Below are positions 11,598 to 22,866 of a DNA stretch of 64,000 nt, piece after piece. Source of the DNA: Diplolepis rosae (lineage: Eukaryota > Arthropoda > Insecta > Hymenoptera > Diplolepididae); the NCBI GenBank assembly GCA_030998225.1, contig JAPYXD010000754.1, positions 1,054,001-1,118,000 on the forward strand. The letters run 5' to 3'. Position numbers and translations under genes: made by a program. Every line of letters starts with the position of its first letter. Position 1 is the stretch's first letter. Below the pieces are notes generated by a model. The model was not told where the DNA came from. It was given only the letters and a program-made list of their open reading frames with translations, and did not search any database.

Positions 11598-14500
11598 TTT
11601 TTATAAAGTGGCCAAAAAATAATAATTAACACGTAGGCTCCTTAGACTATGACCTGAATAAGGCGGCCAAGTAATGCGCGAGCACTACGGACTCAGATTT
11701 TCAGTAAAATGGCCAAGTAATGCGCGAGTTCAATGGACGTCAGGACTGATATAAATGCAAAAATAGCCGCGTAATACGCGAGATCAAACAAAGTCTGACC
11801 TAAATAAGGAGGCAAAGTAATGCGCGAATTCTTAGTACAGGATTTTTATATAAAGTGGCCAAGTAATGCGCGAGCTCTTCGGACTCTGGCTTAAAATTAT
11901 GTGGCCAAGTAATTCGCGAGTTCAATGGACGTCAGGACTGATATAAATGCAAAAATAGCCGCGTAATACGCGAGATCAAACGAAATCTGACCTAAATAAG
12001 GTGGCAAAGTAATGCGCGAATTCTTAGTACAGAATTTTTATATAAAGTGGCCAAGTAATGCGCGAGCTCTTCGGACTCTGGTTTAAAATTATGTGGTCAA
12101 GTAATGCGCGAATTCTTAGTACAGAATTTTTATATATAAAGTGGCCAAGTAATGCGCGAGTTCAATGGACGTCAGGACTGATATAAATACAAAAATAGGC
12201 GCGTAATACGCGAGTTGAACGCAGTCTGACCTGAAAAGAGTGGCCAAATAATGCGCGAATTCTTAGGGGTATAGGAATTTTTATAAAGTGGCCAAAAAAT
12301 AATAATTAACACTTAGGGTCCTTAGACTCTGACCTGAATAAAGCGGCCAAGTAATGCGCGAGCACTTCGGACTCAGATTTTCAGTAAGGTGGCCAAGTAA
12401 TGCGCGAGTTCAATGGACGTCAGGACTGATATAAATGCAAAAATAGCCGCGTAATACGCGAGATCAAACAAAGTCTGACCTAAATAAGGTGGAAAAGTAA
12501 TGCGCGAATTCTTAGTACAGGATTTTTCTATAAATCGGCCAAGTAATGCGCGAGCACTTCGGACTCTGATTTTCAGTAAGGTGGCTGAGTAATGCGCGAG
12601 AACAATGGACTACAGGACTGATATAAATGCAAAAATAGCCGCGTAATACGCGAGATCAAACGAAGTCTGACCTAAATAAGGAGGCAAATTAATGCGCGAA
12701 TTCTTAGTACAGGATTTTTATATAAAGTGGCCAAGTAATGAGCGAGCTCTTCGGACTCTGGCTTAAAATTATGTGGCCAAGTAATTCGCGAGATCAATGG
12801 ACGTCAGGACTGATATAAATGCACAAAAAGCCGCGTAATACGCGAGCTCAAAAAAGTCTGACCTAAGTAAAGTGGCAAAGTAATGCGCGAGCTCTTCGGA
12901 CTCAGATTTTCAGTAAGGTGGCCAAGTAATGCGCGAGCACATCAGACTCTGATCCTGAGTAAGGTGGCCAAGTAATGCGCGAGTTTAATGGACGTCAGGA
13001 CTGATATAAATGCAAAAATAGCCGCGTAATACGCGAGTTGAACAAAGTCTGATCTGAAAAGAGTGGCCAAGTAATGCGCGAGCTCTTCGGACTCAGATTT
13101 TCAGTAAGGTGGCCAAGTAATGCGCGAGTTCAATGGTTGTCAGGACTGATATAAATGCAAAAATAGCAGCGTAATACGCGAGATCAAACGAAGTCTGACC
13201 TAAATAAGGAGGCAAAGTAATGCGCGAATTCTTAGTCCAGGATTTTTATATAAAGTGGCCAAGTAATGCGCGAGCTCTTCGGACTCTGGCTTAAAATTAT
13301 GTGGCCAAGTAATTCGCGAGTTCAATGGACGTCAGGACTGATATAAATGCAAAAATAGCCGCGTAATACGCGAGATCAAACAAAGTCTGACCTAAATAAG
13401 GTGGAAAAGTAATGCGCGAATTCTTAGTACAGGATTTTTCTATAAATCGGCCAAGTAATGCGCGAGCACTTCGGACTCAGATTTTCAGTAAGGTGGCCAA
13501 GTAATGCGCGAGTTCAATGGACGTCAGGACTGATATAAATGCAAAAATAGCCGCGTAATACGCGAGATCAAACAAAGTCTGACCTAAATAAGGTGGAAAA
13601 GTAATGCGCGAATTCTTAGTACAGGATTTTTCTATAAATCGGCCAAGTAATGCGCGAGCACTTCGGACTCTGATTTTCAGTAAGGTGGCTGAGTAATGCG
13701 CGAGTTCAATGGACGTCAGGACTGATATAAATGCAAAAATAGCCGCGTAATACGCGAGATCAAACGAAGTCTGACCTAAATAAGGAGGCAAAGTAATGAG
13801 CGAATTCTTAGTACAGGATTTTTATATAAAGTGGCCAAGTAATGAGCGAGCTCTTCGGACTCTGGCTTAAAATTATGTGGCCAAGTAATTCGCGAGATCA
13901 ATGGACGTCAGGACTGATATAAATGCACAAAAAGCCGCGTAATACGCGAGATCAAACAAAGTCTGACCTAAATAAGGTGGCAAAGTAATGCGCGAGCTCT
14001 TCGGACTCAGATTTTCAGTAAGGTGGCCAAGTAATGCGCGAGCACATCAGACTCTGATCCTGAGTAAGGTGGCCAAGTAATGCGCGAGTTTAATGGACGT
14101 CAGGACTGATATAAATGCAAAAATAGCCGCGTAATACGCGAGTTGAACAAAGTCTGATCTGAAAAGAGTGGCCAAGTAATGCGCGAGCTCTTCGGACTCA
14201 GATTTTCAGTAAGGTGGCCAAGTAATGCGCGAGTTCAATGGATGTCAGGACTGATATAAATGCAAAAATAGCAGCGTAATACGCGAGATCACACAAAGTC
14301 TGACCTAAATAAGGAGGCAAAGTAATGCGCGAATTCTTAGTTCAGTTTTTTTTTATAAAGTGGCCAAGTAATGCGCGAGCTCTTCGGACTCTGGCTTAAA
14401 ATTATGTGGCCAAGTAATTCGCGAGTTCAATGGACGTCAGGACTGATATAAGTGCAAAAATCGCCGCGTAATACGCGAGATCAAACGAAATCTGACCTAA

Positions 14501-15975
14501 ATAAGGTGGCAAAGTAATGCGCGAATTCTTAGTACAGAATTTTTATATAAAGTAGCCAAGTAATGCGCGAGCTCTTCGGACTCTGGCTTAAAATTATGTG
14601 GCCAAGTAATGCGCGAATTCTTAGTACAGAATTTTTATATATAAAGTGGCCAAGTAATGCGCGAGTTCAATGGACGTCAGGACTGATATAAATACAAAAA
14701 TAGGCGCGTAATACGCGAGTTGAACGCAGTCTGACCTGAAAAGAGTGGCCAAGTAATGCGCGAATTCTTAGGGGTATAAGAATTTTTATAAAGTGGCCAA
14801 AAAATAATAATTAACACTTAGGGTCCTTAGACTCTGACCTGAATAAAGCGGCCAAGTAATGCGCGAGCACTTCGGACTCAGATTTTCAGTAAGGTGGCCA
14901 AGTAATGCGCGAGTTCAATGGACGTCAGGACTGATATAAATGCACAAATAGCCGCGTAATACGCGAGATCAAACGAAGTCTGACCTAAATAAGGAGGCAA
15001 AGTAATGCGCGAATTCTTAGTACAGAATTTTAATATAAAGTGGCCAAGTAATACGCGAGCTCTTAGGACTCTGGCTTAAAATTATGTGGCCAAGTAATGC
15101 GCGAGTTCAATGGACGTCAGGACTGATATAAATACAAAAATAGCCGCGTAATACGCGAGTTGAACAAAGTCTGATCTGAAAAGAGTGGCCAAGTAATGCG
15201 CGAGCTCTTCGGACTCAGATTTTCAGTAAGGTGGCCAAGTAATGCGCGAGTTCAATGGACGTCAGGACTGATATAAATGCCAAAATAGCCTCATAATACG
15301 CGAGATCAAACGAAGTCTGACCTAAATAAGGAGGCAAAGTAATGCGCGAATTCTTAGTACAGGATTTTTATATAAAGTGGCCAAGTAATGCGCGAGCTCT
15401 TCGGACTCTGGCTTAAAATTATGTGGCCAAGTAATTCGCGAGTTCAATGGACGTCAGGACTGATATAAATGCAAAAATAGCCGCGTAATACGCGAGATCA
15501 AACGAAGTCTGACCTAAATAAGGAGGCAAAGTAATGCGCGAATTCTTAGGAGTACAGAATTTTTATATAAAGTGGCCAAGTAATGCGCGAGCTCTTCGGA
15601 CTCTGGCTTAAAATTATGTGGCCAAGTAATGCGCGAGTTCAATGGACGTCAGGACTGATATAAATACAAAAATAGCCGCGTGATACGCGAGTTGAACGAA
15701 GTCTGATCTGAAAAGAGTGGCCAAGTAATGCGAGAATTCTTAGGGTTATAAGAATTTTTATAAAGTGGCCAAAAAATAATAATTAACACTTAGGGTCCTT
15801 AGACTCTGACCTGAATAAAGCGGCCAAATAATGCGCGAGCACTTCGGACTCTGATTTACAGTAAGGTGGCCAAGTAATGCGCGAGTTCAATGGACGTCAG
15901 GACTGATATAAATGCAAAAATAGCCGTGTAATACGCGAGATCAAACGAAATCTGACCCAGACAAAGTGGCCAGAT
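11130..15975 (-). repeat. PLE internal minisatellite, left array (higher-order repeat)
   Basis: About 4.8 kb of subunits of roughly 43-57 bp, each carrying a version of GTGGCCAAGTAATGCGCGAG. Four subunit types follow one another (ending in ...TCAATGGACGTCAGG, GCCGCGTAATACGCGAG, GAATTCTTAGTACAGG and GAGCTCTTCGGACTCTGG), giving a higher-order period of about 192 bp. Longer variants contain AAAAAATAATAATTAACACTTAGGG. The order of variants is mirrored in the right array (22867-27705), and the two lengths agree within a few bases. The array lies between the ORF stop and the unique pLTR part in element orientation, so it would be 3-prime untranslated sequence of the PLE transcript. Long reading frames inside it, such as 13477-13791 minus, are repeat artefacts. 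Confidence 0.95.
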
Positions 15976-16042
15976 GTAAGAACATAAACCGTGAAGGGAC
16001 GACTGAAACACGGTGGGTCCCAATTTCTCAGGTCACATTTTT

Positions 16043-18573
16043 TTATGACCCTTTTTTAAGTATAGGGTTGTAAATCTTAGAAAGGTTTTCTATGTCGGTT
16101 CTAAGATTCACCGCATCGTTCGTACCTGCAATGTGACACATTTCCAACAGCAACCTTTTTTTGTAGTTTTTTTCGTTAGCTAAGATTTTTGTTCTATCAA
16201 AATCGAAGAAGTGGTCTCTTTCAATCGTATGTTTTGTTAGCGCGTTTTGTTTATTGGGGCTTTCTCTAATGTTGTTTTTATGTTCTTTTAGTCTGTTTTT
16301 AAGGAATCGTTTCGTTTGACCTATATAGACAGCCTTGCAGTCATTCCCTTTGCACGGAACGCTGTAGACGACGTTAGAAGATTGATCTTTGGGTATTTTG
16401 TCCTTGGTGGGTATGAAGATCGTTTTTAGGTTTTTTTGGTTTTTGTACGCAGTGTTTATGTTGTAGCTATGTAAGATTCCTGATATTCTCTCTGACAGAA
16501 CTTCAACGTAAGGGATACTAATGAAGGGTTTGTTTTCTGTGTTTATGTCGGCCTGATTGTTACCTAATCGTGTCTTATGTTCAAGGGTAAGAAGTCTTAG
16601 ATTTATAATCTCTTGCGTGAACTGTTGTGGATAGTCATTTTCTAGTAGTGTATCTATAATTAGTTTAAGGTTGTTTTTGTGAAATTCTTTATGTGAAAGT
16701 AGAATTGCCCTGTCAACTAAGTTGTTTACAACACTTTTCTTGTATCTGAGGGGGTGATGGGAATTAAAGTTAAGGTATCTTCCAGACCAAGTCGGTTTCC
16801 TATACCAATTGAAAGAAAGTTTTTGATTCTGTTTCCTAGTCATAGTGACATCTAGAAAATTAATAGCACCATTTATCTCTTTTTCTAGGGTGAATTCAAT
16901 ATTGAGGGAATTGTTGTTGAAGATTTGCAAAATGTGGTTCACTTGTGTGTCAGGAAACAAGATCAGAATATCGTCTACGTATCGAAAGTAAACATGTAAA
17001 TCAAAATCAATATTAGAGAGCCTGTCTTTTTCTAGGTCATCCATCACTATATCTGCAAGGACGGGGAGAAAGGAGAACCCATTGGTAATCCGCGTTTTTG
17101 AAAATAGGTGGTGCCATCGAAATTAAAGTCTGTGCTATCCAAGCATAATCGCAACCCTTCTTCATATTCCTTCCATGGCAATGATACTTTGCGACGAATC
17201 TCTTCCCATCTATTTTTTACAGCAGAGATGGCTGCTTCCTTGGGTATATTTGTGAAAAGGGACACTACATCCAAGGAGGCGAGAACAAAATTATCAGGGA
17301 CACTAACATTTTTAAGTTTCTGGACTAGTTCGAAACTGTTAATGATTTTTGATTTTGGTGGCGTGGTGTTTTTAGATATGGTAGTGCTAAAGAAGGATGC
17401 TAGATTGTAGGTAGGACTGCCTACATAAGATACAATGGGTCTAATGGGGTTGCCTTCTTTATGGATTTTGGGTAATCCGTAGAATCTGGAGGGAACAGCA
17501 TTAGAAGACTTTAAATCCTTAGCTAACAGGTTGTTGATTAATTTTTTGTTTTCCCATGTTTTGACTAGACAATTTACTTTATTTTGTATTTTGGTTGTAG
17601 TGTCCTTGGAGCGGACTTTGTATGTGTTTTCATCATTTAGAAGGTTCAATACTTTCTCGTTGTAATCTGTTCGCGTCAAGGCTACTGTGGTGTTACCTTT
17701 GTCTGCCCTAGTAAAAACTATGTCCGGGTTATTTTTTACGAAATCCCTAGCTTCTTTAATTTCTTTAACAGGTTGTACGAATTTAGATTTGTGTTCATTC
17801 CCATTTTTCTTAAAATTATTAACGACGTTAGCAACTTTTAAGCGCAATTCATCTTGAGATTCAGGATCAATTTTATTAATGTTAGATTCGATGTCCGCGA
17901 TTATATTATATGTTGGAATTTCCCGTTTTTTTATAGTAACACCGAAATTTATTCCTAAGCTAGCTATTTTTGCGACATTCTCTGGAATTTGGTTTCCTGT
18001 TAAATTTTTGAACCACTTTTGGTTAAGTTTACTGTTGGAAACGGTCTTTTTATTGCAATCAAGAGACCTTATCAGTAAGTCGAGTTTCTTTTTGCATTTA
18101 AACTTGCTTTCTTCAAAACGGCGGGAGACTTTCCCGGATTCGAGCTCAAAAAATCTGTCGAACATGTGGTTTGGAAAAATAGCAACTATTCTACTTTGAA
18201 AATACATAATTTGATTCACAAGGTACTTTAAATGTGCACATATGTCACAAATTTCAAGATTCAAAATGGACCTAAGAAAAGTATTATGCAGGTTTGAGAA
18301 TTTGTTACTCATACTTCTAGAATTAAAACCAATGTGTTGAGATCGGATACCTTGTAAATGTTTGGGAAGAACTTCAAGTTTCCTACACCGTAGTAGGAAA
18401 ATTCTCTGATTAAAGCTATTCGCATAGTCTAGATTTAATTGAGACCATTTTTTGAGGAGTGATGCCTCCTCATATCCATATGTCTCTTCTATTTGTTTGT
18501 AAAAACCCATCCCACTTCTACCATTTTGATTGTTGCCATAAGTAAAATTATATCGTGACATGTTTCCGTACAT
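16043..18573 (-). pseudogene. Penelope-like RT/GIY-YIG polyprotein, left copy (one frameshift)
   Basis: Encodes reverse transcriptase followed by a GIY-YIG endonuclease, the enzymes for target-primed retroposition. The first part (18573-17047, from the ATG at 18573 rather than the upstream TTG) has RT blocks with RADKGNTTVAL near residue 289, RFYGLPKIHKEGNPIRP near 363, LASLDVVSLFTNIP near 431 and GLPMGSPFSP near 495. There the frame breaks beside a short T/C run (about 17060-17075), and the second part continues at 17047-16043. That part has YVDDIL (its residues 23-28), INFLDVTM, and a Zn-binding CKGNDC (232-237). Its endonuclease has VVYSVPC and AVYIGQT (240-246), with downstream R252 and E302 as likely catalytic residues. 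Stop TGA at about 16043-16045 after LKKGS. The frame break is the only lesion seen; catalytic residues are intact. It could be a sequencing indel, in which case the copy is complete at about 840 residues. Confidence 0.9.
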
Positions 18574-18602
18574 GTTCAATGTTTTATTGACCCACAATAA
18601 TA

Positions 18603-20117
18603 ATTTTGTAATAGTTAATTTGGCATGGGGTCAGTTTTGATACGGATTTATTTTTTTAATTAAGTGATAGAACACATAAAAAATACAACAGGCAAACGTT
18701 TCGGCCACAAATGGGGGCCCTCTTCAGTGCCAATTAGCTTAATAGTAACCTTTAAATATTTATTAACTAAGACATGCAACTTAATAATTATTGTATTTTT
18801 TCTTTTTTCTTTTTTTCCTTTGCTTATTGATATTAGAAAAAGATAGAGTAAACATGCGGAAAGACTTATGGGTAAGCGAGTTCCTAGGTGTGAAGGAACC
18901 AGACCGTTCCAAAAACTGTTCCAACGAGTAATCCTCTCCCACAGGAACCGTGAAAAATGCGACCGCGGAACGCACTCTCTCAAGGGCACATATATAAACA
19001 CAATTATTACACCAAAGAAAGAAACAACACGATGGAGAATATAACGTGGATCCTTGGTAAAGCACGCACAGCAAACCACACACATTCACGAGCACCAGAA
19101 GTAAAGGACACTGAAGTTAAAACAATAAGAACGATGTAATTGGTACGGAAAAATTTTTATTTTGTATTTTCTCCGAAGCCGCAGAGATGACAGACGAAAG
19201 TAAGTCCACCACTCTGCCACATGGCTAAAAGAAAACTGATTTGGGAAGAAGTCGTATTTAGGAAGACAAGTGTTCAGAGTTTGACGTGTATAGAAAGCAT
19301 TCTCCAGATAGGTCAGGTTCCAACACCAAGGGTTATACACAGTAAAACCTTATTTTAATGTCCCCGGCACTTGAGATTATTATATGCTCAAGCGTCCGAC
19401 AAAAGCAAAGACCCACCACATGTTCGAAAAACTCTGTAAGGAAAGGCACTCACTACGGTCCCGACGTCGTAAAAATTGTACACATTTCTGTGGATATAGA
19501 GAGAAAAATGCAACTAAAGTGGAAATTCACGAAAAATTAATTTCCTGGTTTTTCGAAACCTCTGATTCTTAATAAATGGAACCCGGAAAAATATAATATT
19601 AAGTTTATAAGTATGATGTCCGAGTTTTTCAGATTATAAGACTGTTGTAAAGTGGCAAAATATTACGAGAGTTATTCGAACTCTGACTTAAATAGAGTGG
19701 CCAATTAATACAGTAGCACTACGGATTCTAAGACTGATAAAAAATGGCCAAGTAATGCGCGAGCACTTCGGACTCTAATTCTGAGTAAGGTGGCCAAGTA
19801 ATGCGCGAGTTCAATGGACGTCAGGACTGATATAAATGCAAAAATAGCCGCGTAATACGCGAGATCAAACGAAGTCTGAAATAAATAAGGAGGCAAAGTA
19901 ATGCGCGAATTCTTAGTACAGGATTTTTATATAAAGTGGCCAAGTAATGCGCGAGCTCTTCGGACTCTGGCTTAAGATTATGTGGCCAAGTAATTCGCGA
20001 GTTCAATGGACGTCAGGACTGATATAAATACAAAAATAGCCGCGTAATACGCAGTTTAACGAAGTCTAACCTGAAAAGAGTGGCCAAGTAATGCGCGAAT
20101 TTTTAGGGTTATAAGAA
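18603..20117 (-). repeat. PLE pseudo-LTR, copy 2 (central)
   Basis: Direct repeat of 10083-11597, 8,520 bp away. It ends at 20117 inside the minisatellite (…GGGTTATAAGAA), where the sequence jumps straight to GGGCCCCCAT of the oppositely oriented copy. Its last 470 bp (from about 19650) are minisatellite units. It contains a further hammerhead-like motif at 18691-18731. Confidence 0.9.
18691..18731 (-). ncRNA. Hammerhead-ribozyme-like motif, copy 2
   Basis: Identical to the motif at 10170-10210 (core CTGAAGA, GGCC stems, GAAACGTTTGCC). It lies about 130 bp upstream of the left ORF start codon, so a cleaved RNA would begin shortly before the coding region. Confidence 0.5.
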
Positions 20118-20240
20118 GGGCCCCCATTTGTGGCCGAAACGTTTGCCTGTTGTATTTTTTATGTGTTCTATCACTTAATTAAAAAAATAAATCCGTATCA
20201 AAACTGACCCCATGCCAAATTAACTATTACAAAATTATTA
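20118..20240 (+). repeat. Truncated pLTR stub before the right PLE ORF
   Basis: Matches the last 123 bp of the pLTR in element orientation, starting at GGGCCCCCATTTGTGGCC, i.e. inside stem II of the hammerhead-like motif, so the CTGAAGA half is missing. The sequence before the joint belongs to the inverted central pLTR. Two or three bases (GAA/AGA) could be shared at the joint. Confidence 0.85.
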
Positions 20241-20264
20241 TTGTGGGTCAATAAAACATTGAAC

Positions 20265-22799
20265 ATGTACGGAAACATGTCACGATATAATTTTACTTAT
20301 GGCAACAATCAAAATGGTAGAAGTGGGATGGGTTTTTACAAACAAATAGAAGAGACATATGGATATGAGGAGGCATCACTCCTCAAAAAATGGTCTCAAT
20401 TAAATCTAGACTATGCGAATAGCTTTAATCAGAGAATTTTCCTACTACGGTGTAGGAAACTTGAAGTTCTTCCCAAACATTTACAAGGTATCCGATCTCA
20501 ACACATTGGTTTTAATTCTAGAAGTATGAGTAACAAATTCTCAAACCTGCATAATACTTTTCTTAGGTCCATTTTGAATCTTGAAATTTGTGACATATGT
20601 GCACATTTAAAGTACCTTGTGAATCAAATTATGTATTTTCAAAGTAGAATAGTTGCTATTTTTCCAAACCACATGTTCGACAGATTTTTTTGAGCTCGAA
20701 TCCGGGAAAGTCTCCCGCCGTTTTGAAGAAAGCAAGTTTAAATGCAAAAAGAAACTCGACTTACTGATAAGGTCTCTTGATTGCAATAAAAAGACCGTTT
20801 CCAACAGTAAACTTAACCAAAAGTGGTTCAAAAATTTAACAGGAAACCAAATTCCAGAGAATGTCGCAAAAATAGCTAGCTTAGGAATAAATTTCGGTGT
20901 TACTATAAAAAAACGGGAAATTCCAACATATAATATAATCGCGGACATCGAATCTAACATTAATAAAATTGATCCTGAATCTCAAGATGAATTGCGCTTA
21001 AAAGTTGCTAACGTCGTTAATAATTTTAAGAAAAATGGGAATGAACACAAATCTAAATTCGTACAACCTGTTAAAGAAATTAAAGAAGCTAGGGATTTCG
21101 TAAAAAATAACCCGGACATAGTTTTTACTAGGGCAGACAAAGGTAACACCACAGTAGCCTTGACGCGAACAGATTACAACGAGAAAGTATTGAACCTTCT
21201 AAATGATGAAAACACATACAAAGTCCGCTCCAAGGACACTACAACCAAAATACAAAATAAAGTAAATTGTCTAGTCAAAACATGGGAAAACAAAAAATTA
21301 ATCAACAACCTGTTAGCTAAGGATTTAAAGTCTTCTAATGCTGTTCCCTCCAGATTCTACGGATTACCCAAAATCCATAAAGAAGGCAACCCCATTAGAC
21401 CCATTGTATCTTATGTAGGCAGTCCTACCTACAATCTAGCATCCTTCTTTAGCACTACCATATCTAAAAACACCACGCCACCAAAAATCAAAAATCATTA
21501 ACAGTTTCGAACTAGTCCAGAAACTTAAAAATGTTAGTGTCCCTGATAATTTTGTTCTCGCCTCCTTGGATGTAGTGTCCCTTTTCACAAATATACCCAA
21601 GGAAGCAGCCATCTCTGCTGTAAAAAATAGATGGGAAGAGATTCGTCGCAAAGTATCATTGCCATGGAAGGAATATGAAGAAGGGGTTGCGATTATGCTT
21701 GGATAGCACAGACTTTAATTTCGATGGCACCACCTATTTTCAAAAACGCGGATTACCAATGGGTTCTCCTTTTCTCCCCGTCCTTGCAGATATAGTGATG
21801 GATGACCTAGAAAAAGACAGGCAATCTAATCTTGATATTGAAGTACCTTTTAACATTCTATACGAAGACTATATTCTCATCTTGGTTCCTGACACACAAG
21901 TGAACCACATTTTGCAAATCTTCAACAACAATTCCCTCAATATTGAATTCACCCTAGAAAAAGAGATAAATGGTGCTATTAATTTTCTAGATGTCACTAT
22001 GACTAGGAAACAGAATCAAAAACTTTCTTTCAATTGGTATAGGAAACCGACTTGGTCTGGAAGATACCTTAACTTTAATTCCCATCACCCCCTCAGATAC
22101 AAGAAAAGTGTTGTAAACAACTTAGTTGACAGGGCAATTCTACTTTCACATAAAGAATTTCACAAAAACAACCTTAAACTAATTATAGATACACTACTAG
22201 AAAATGACTATCCACAACAGTTCACGCAAGAGATTATAAATCTAAGACTTCTTACCCTTGAACATAAGACACGATTAGGTAACAATCAGGCCGACATAAA
22301 CACAGAAAACAAACCCTTCATTAGTATCCCTTACGTTGAAGTTCTGTCAGAGAGAATATCAGGAATCTTACATAGCTACAACATAAACACTGCGTACAAA
22401 AACCAAAAAAACCTAAAAACGATCTTCATACCCACCAAGGACAAAATACCCAAAGATCAATCTTCTAACGTCGTCTACAGCGTTCCGTGCAAAGGGAATG
22501 ACTGCAAGGCTGTCTATATAGGTCAAACGAAACGATTCCTTAAAAACAGACTAAAAGAACATAAAAACAACATTAGAGAAAGCCCCAATAAACAAAACGC
22601 GCTAACAAAACATACGATTGAAAGAGACCACTTCTTCGATTTTGATAGAACAAAAATCTTAGCTAACGAAAAAAACTACAAAAAAAGGTTGCTGTTGGAA
22701 ATGTGTCACATTGCAGGTACGAACGATGCGGTGAATCTTAGAACCGACATAGAAAACCTTTCTAAGATTTACAACCCTATACTTAAAAAAGGGTCATAA
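20265..22799 (+). pseudogene. Penelope-like RT/GIY-YIG polyprotein, right copy (three frameshifts, altered RT active site)
   Basis: Same gene as 16043-18573, inverted. The frame from ATG 20265 is broken by one-base expansions relative to the left copy in a T run (20685-20691, 7 against 6), an A run (about 21482-21486, 5 against 4) and a G run (about 21683-21686, 4 against 3). At the position of the left copy's break the right copy has one more T and reads through to LADIVMDDLE. The RT catalytic YVDDIL of the left copy is YEDYIL here (about 21860-21878), which removes the first catalytic Asp pair pattern. The change lies in a 75-bp patch with about 15 differences; the C-terminal remainder, including CKGNDC, AVYIGQT and the GIY-YIG Arg and Glu, appears identical. 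Probably inactive as RT even if the run-length changes are errors. Confidence 0.9.
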
Positions 22800-22866
22800 A
22801 AAAATGTGACCTGAGAAATTGGGACCCACCGTGTTTCAGTCGTCCCTTCACGGTTTATGTTCTTAC

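Noticed and set aside
11185..13791. Hydrophobic frames such as MPPYLGQTSFDLAYYAAIF in the PLE arrays (also 25183-27661)
   Set aside because: They follow the minisatellite subunits and appear wherever the local period keeps the frame; no start context and no known family.
17108..18199. Plus-strand frames 17108-17410 and 17879-18199 (and minus counterparts 20607-21651)
   Set aside because: Antisense shadows of the PLE polyprotein.
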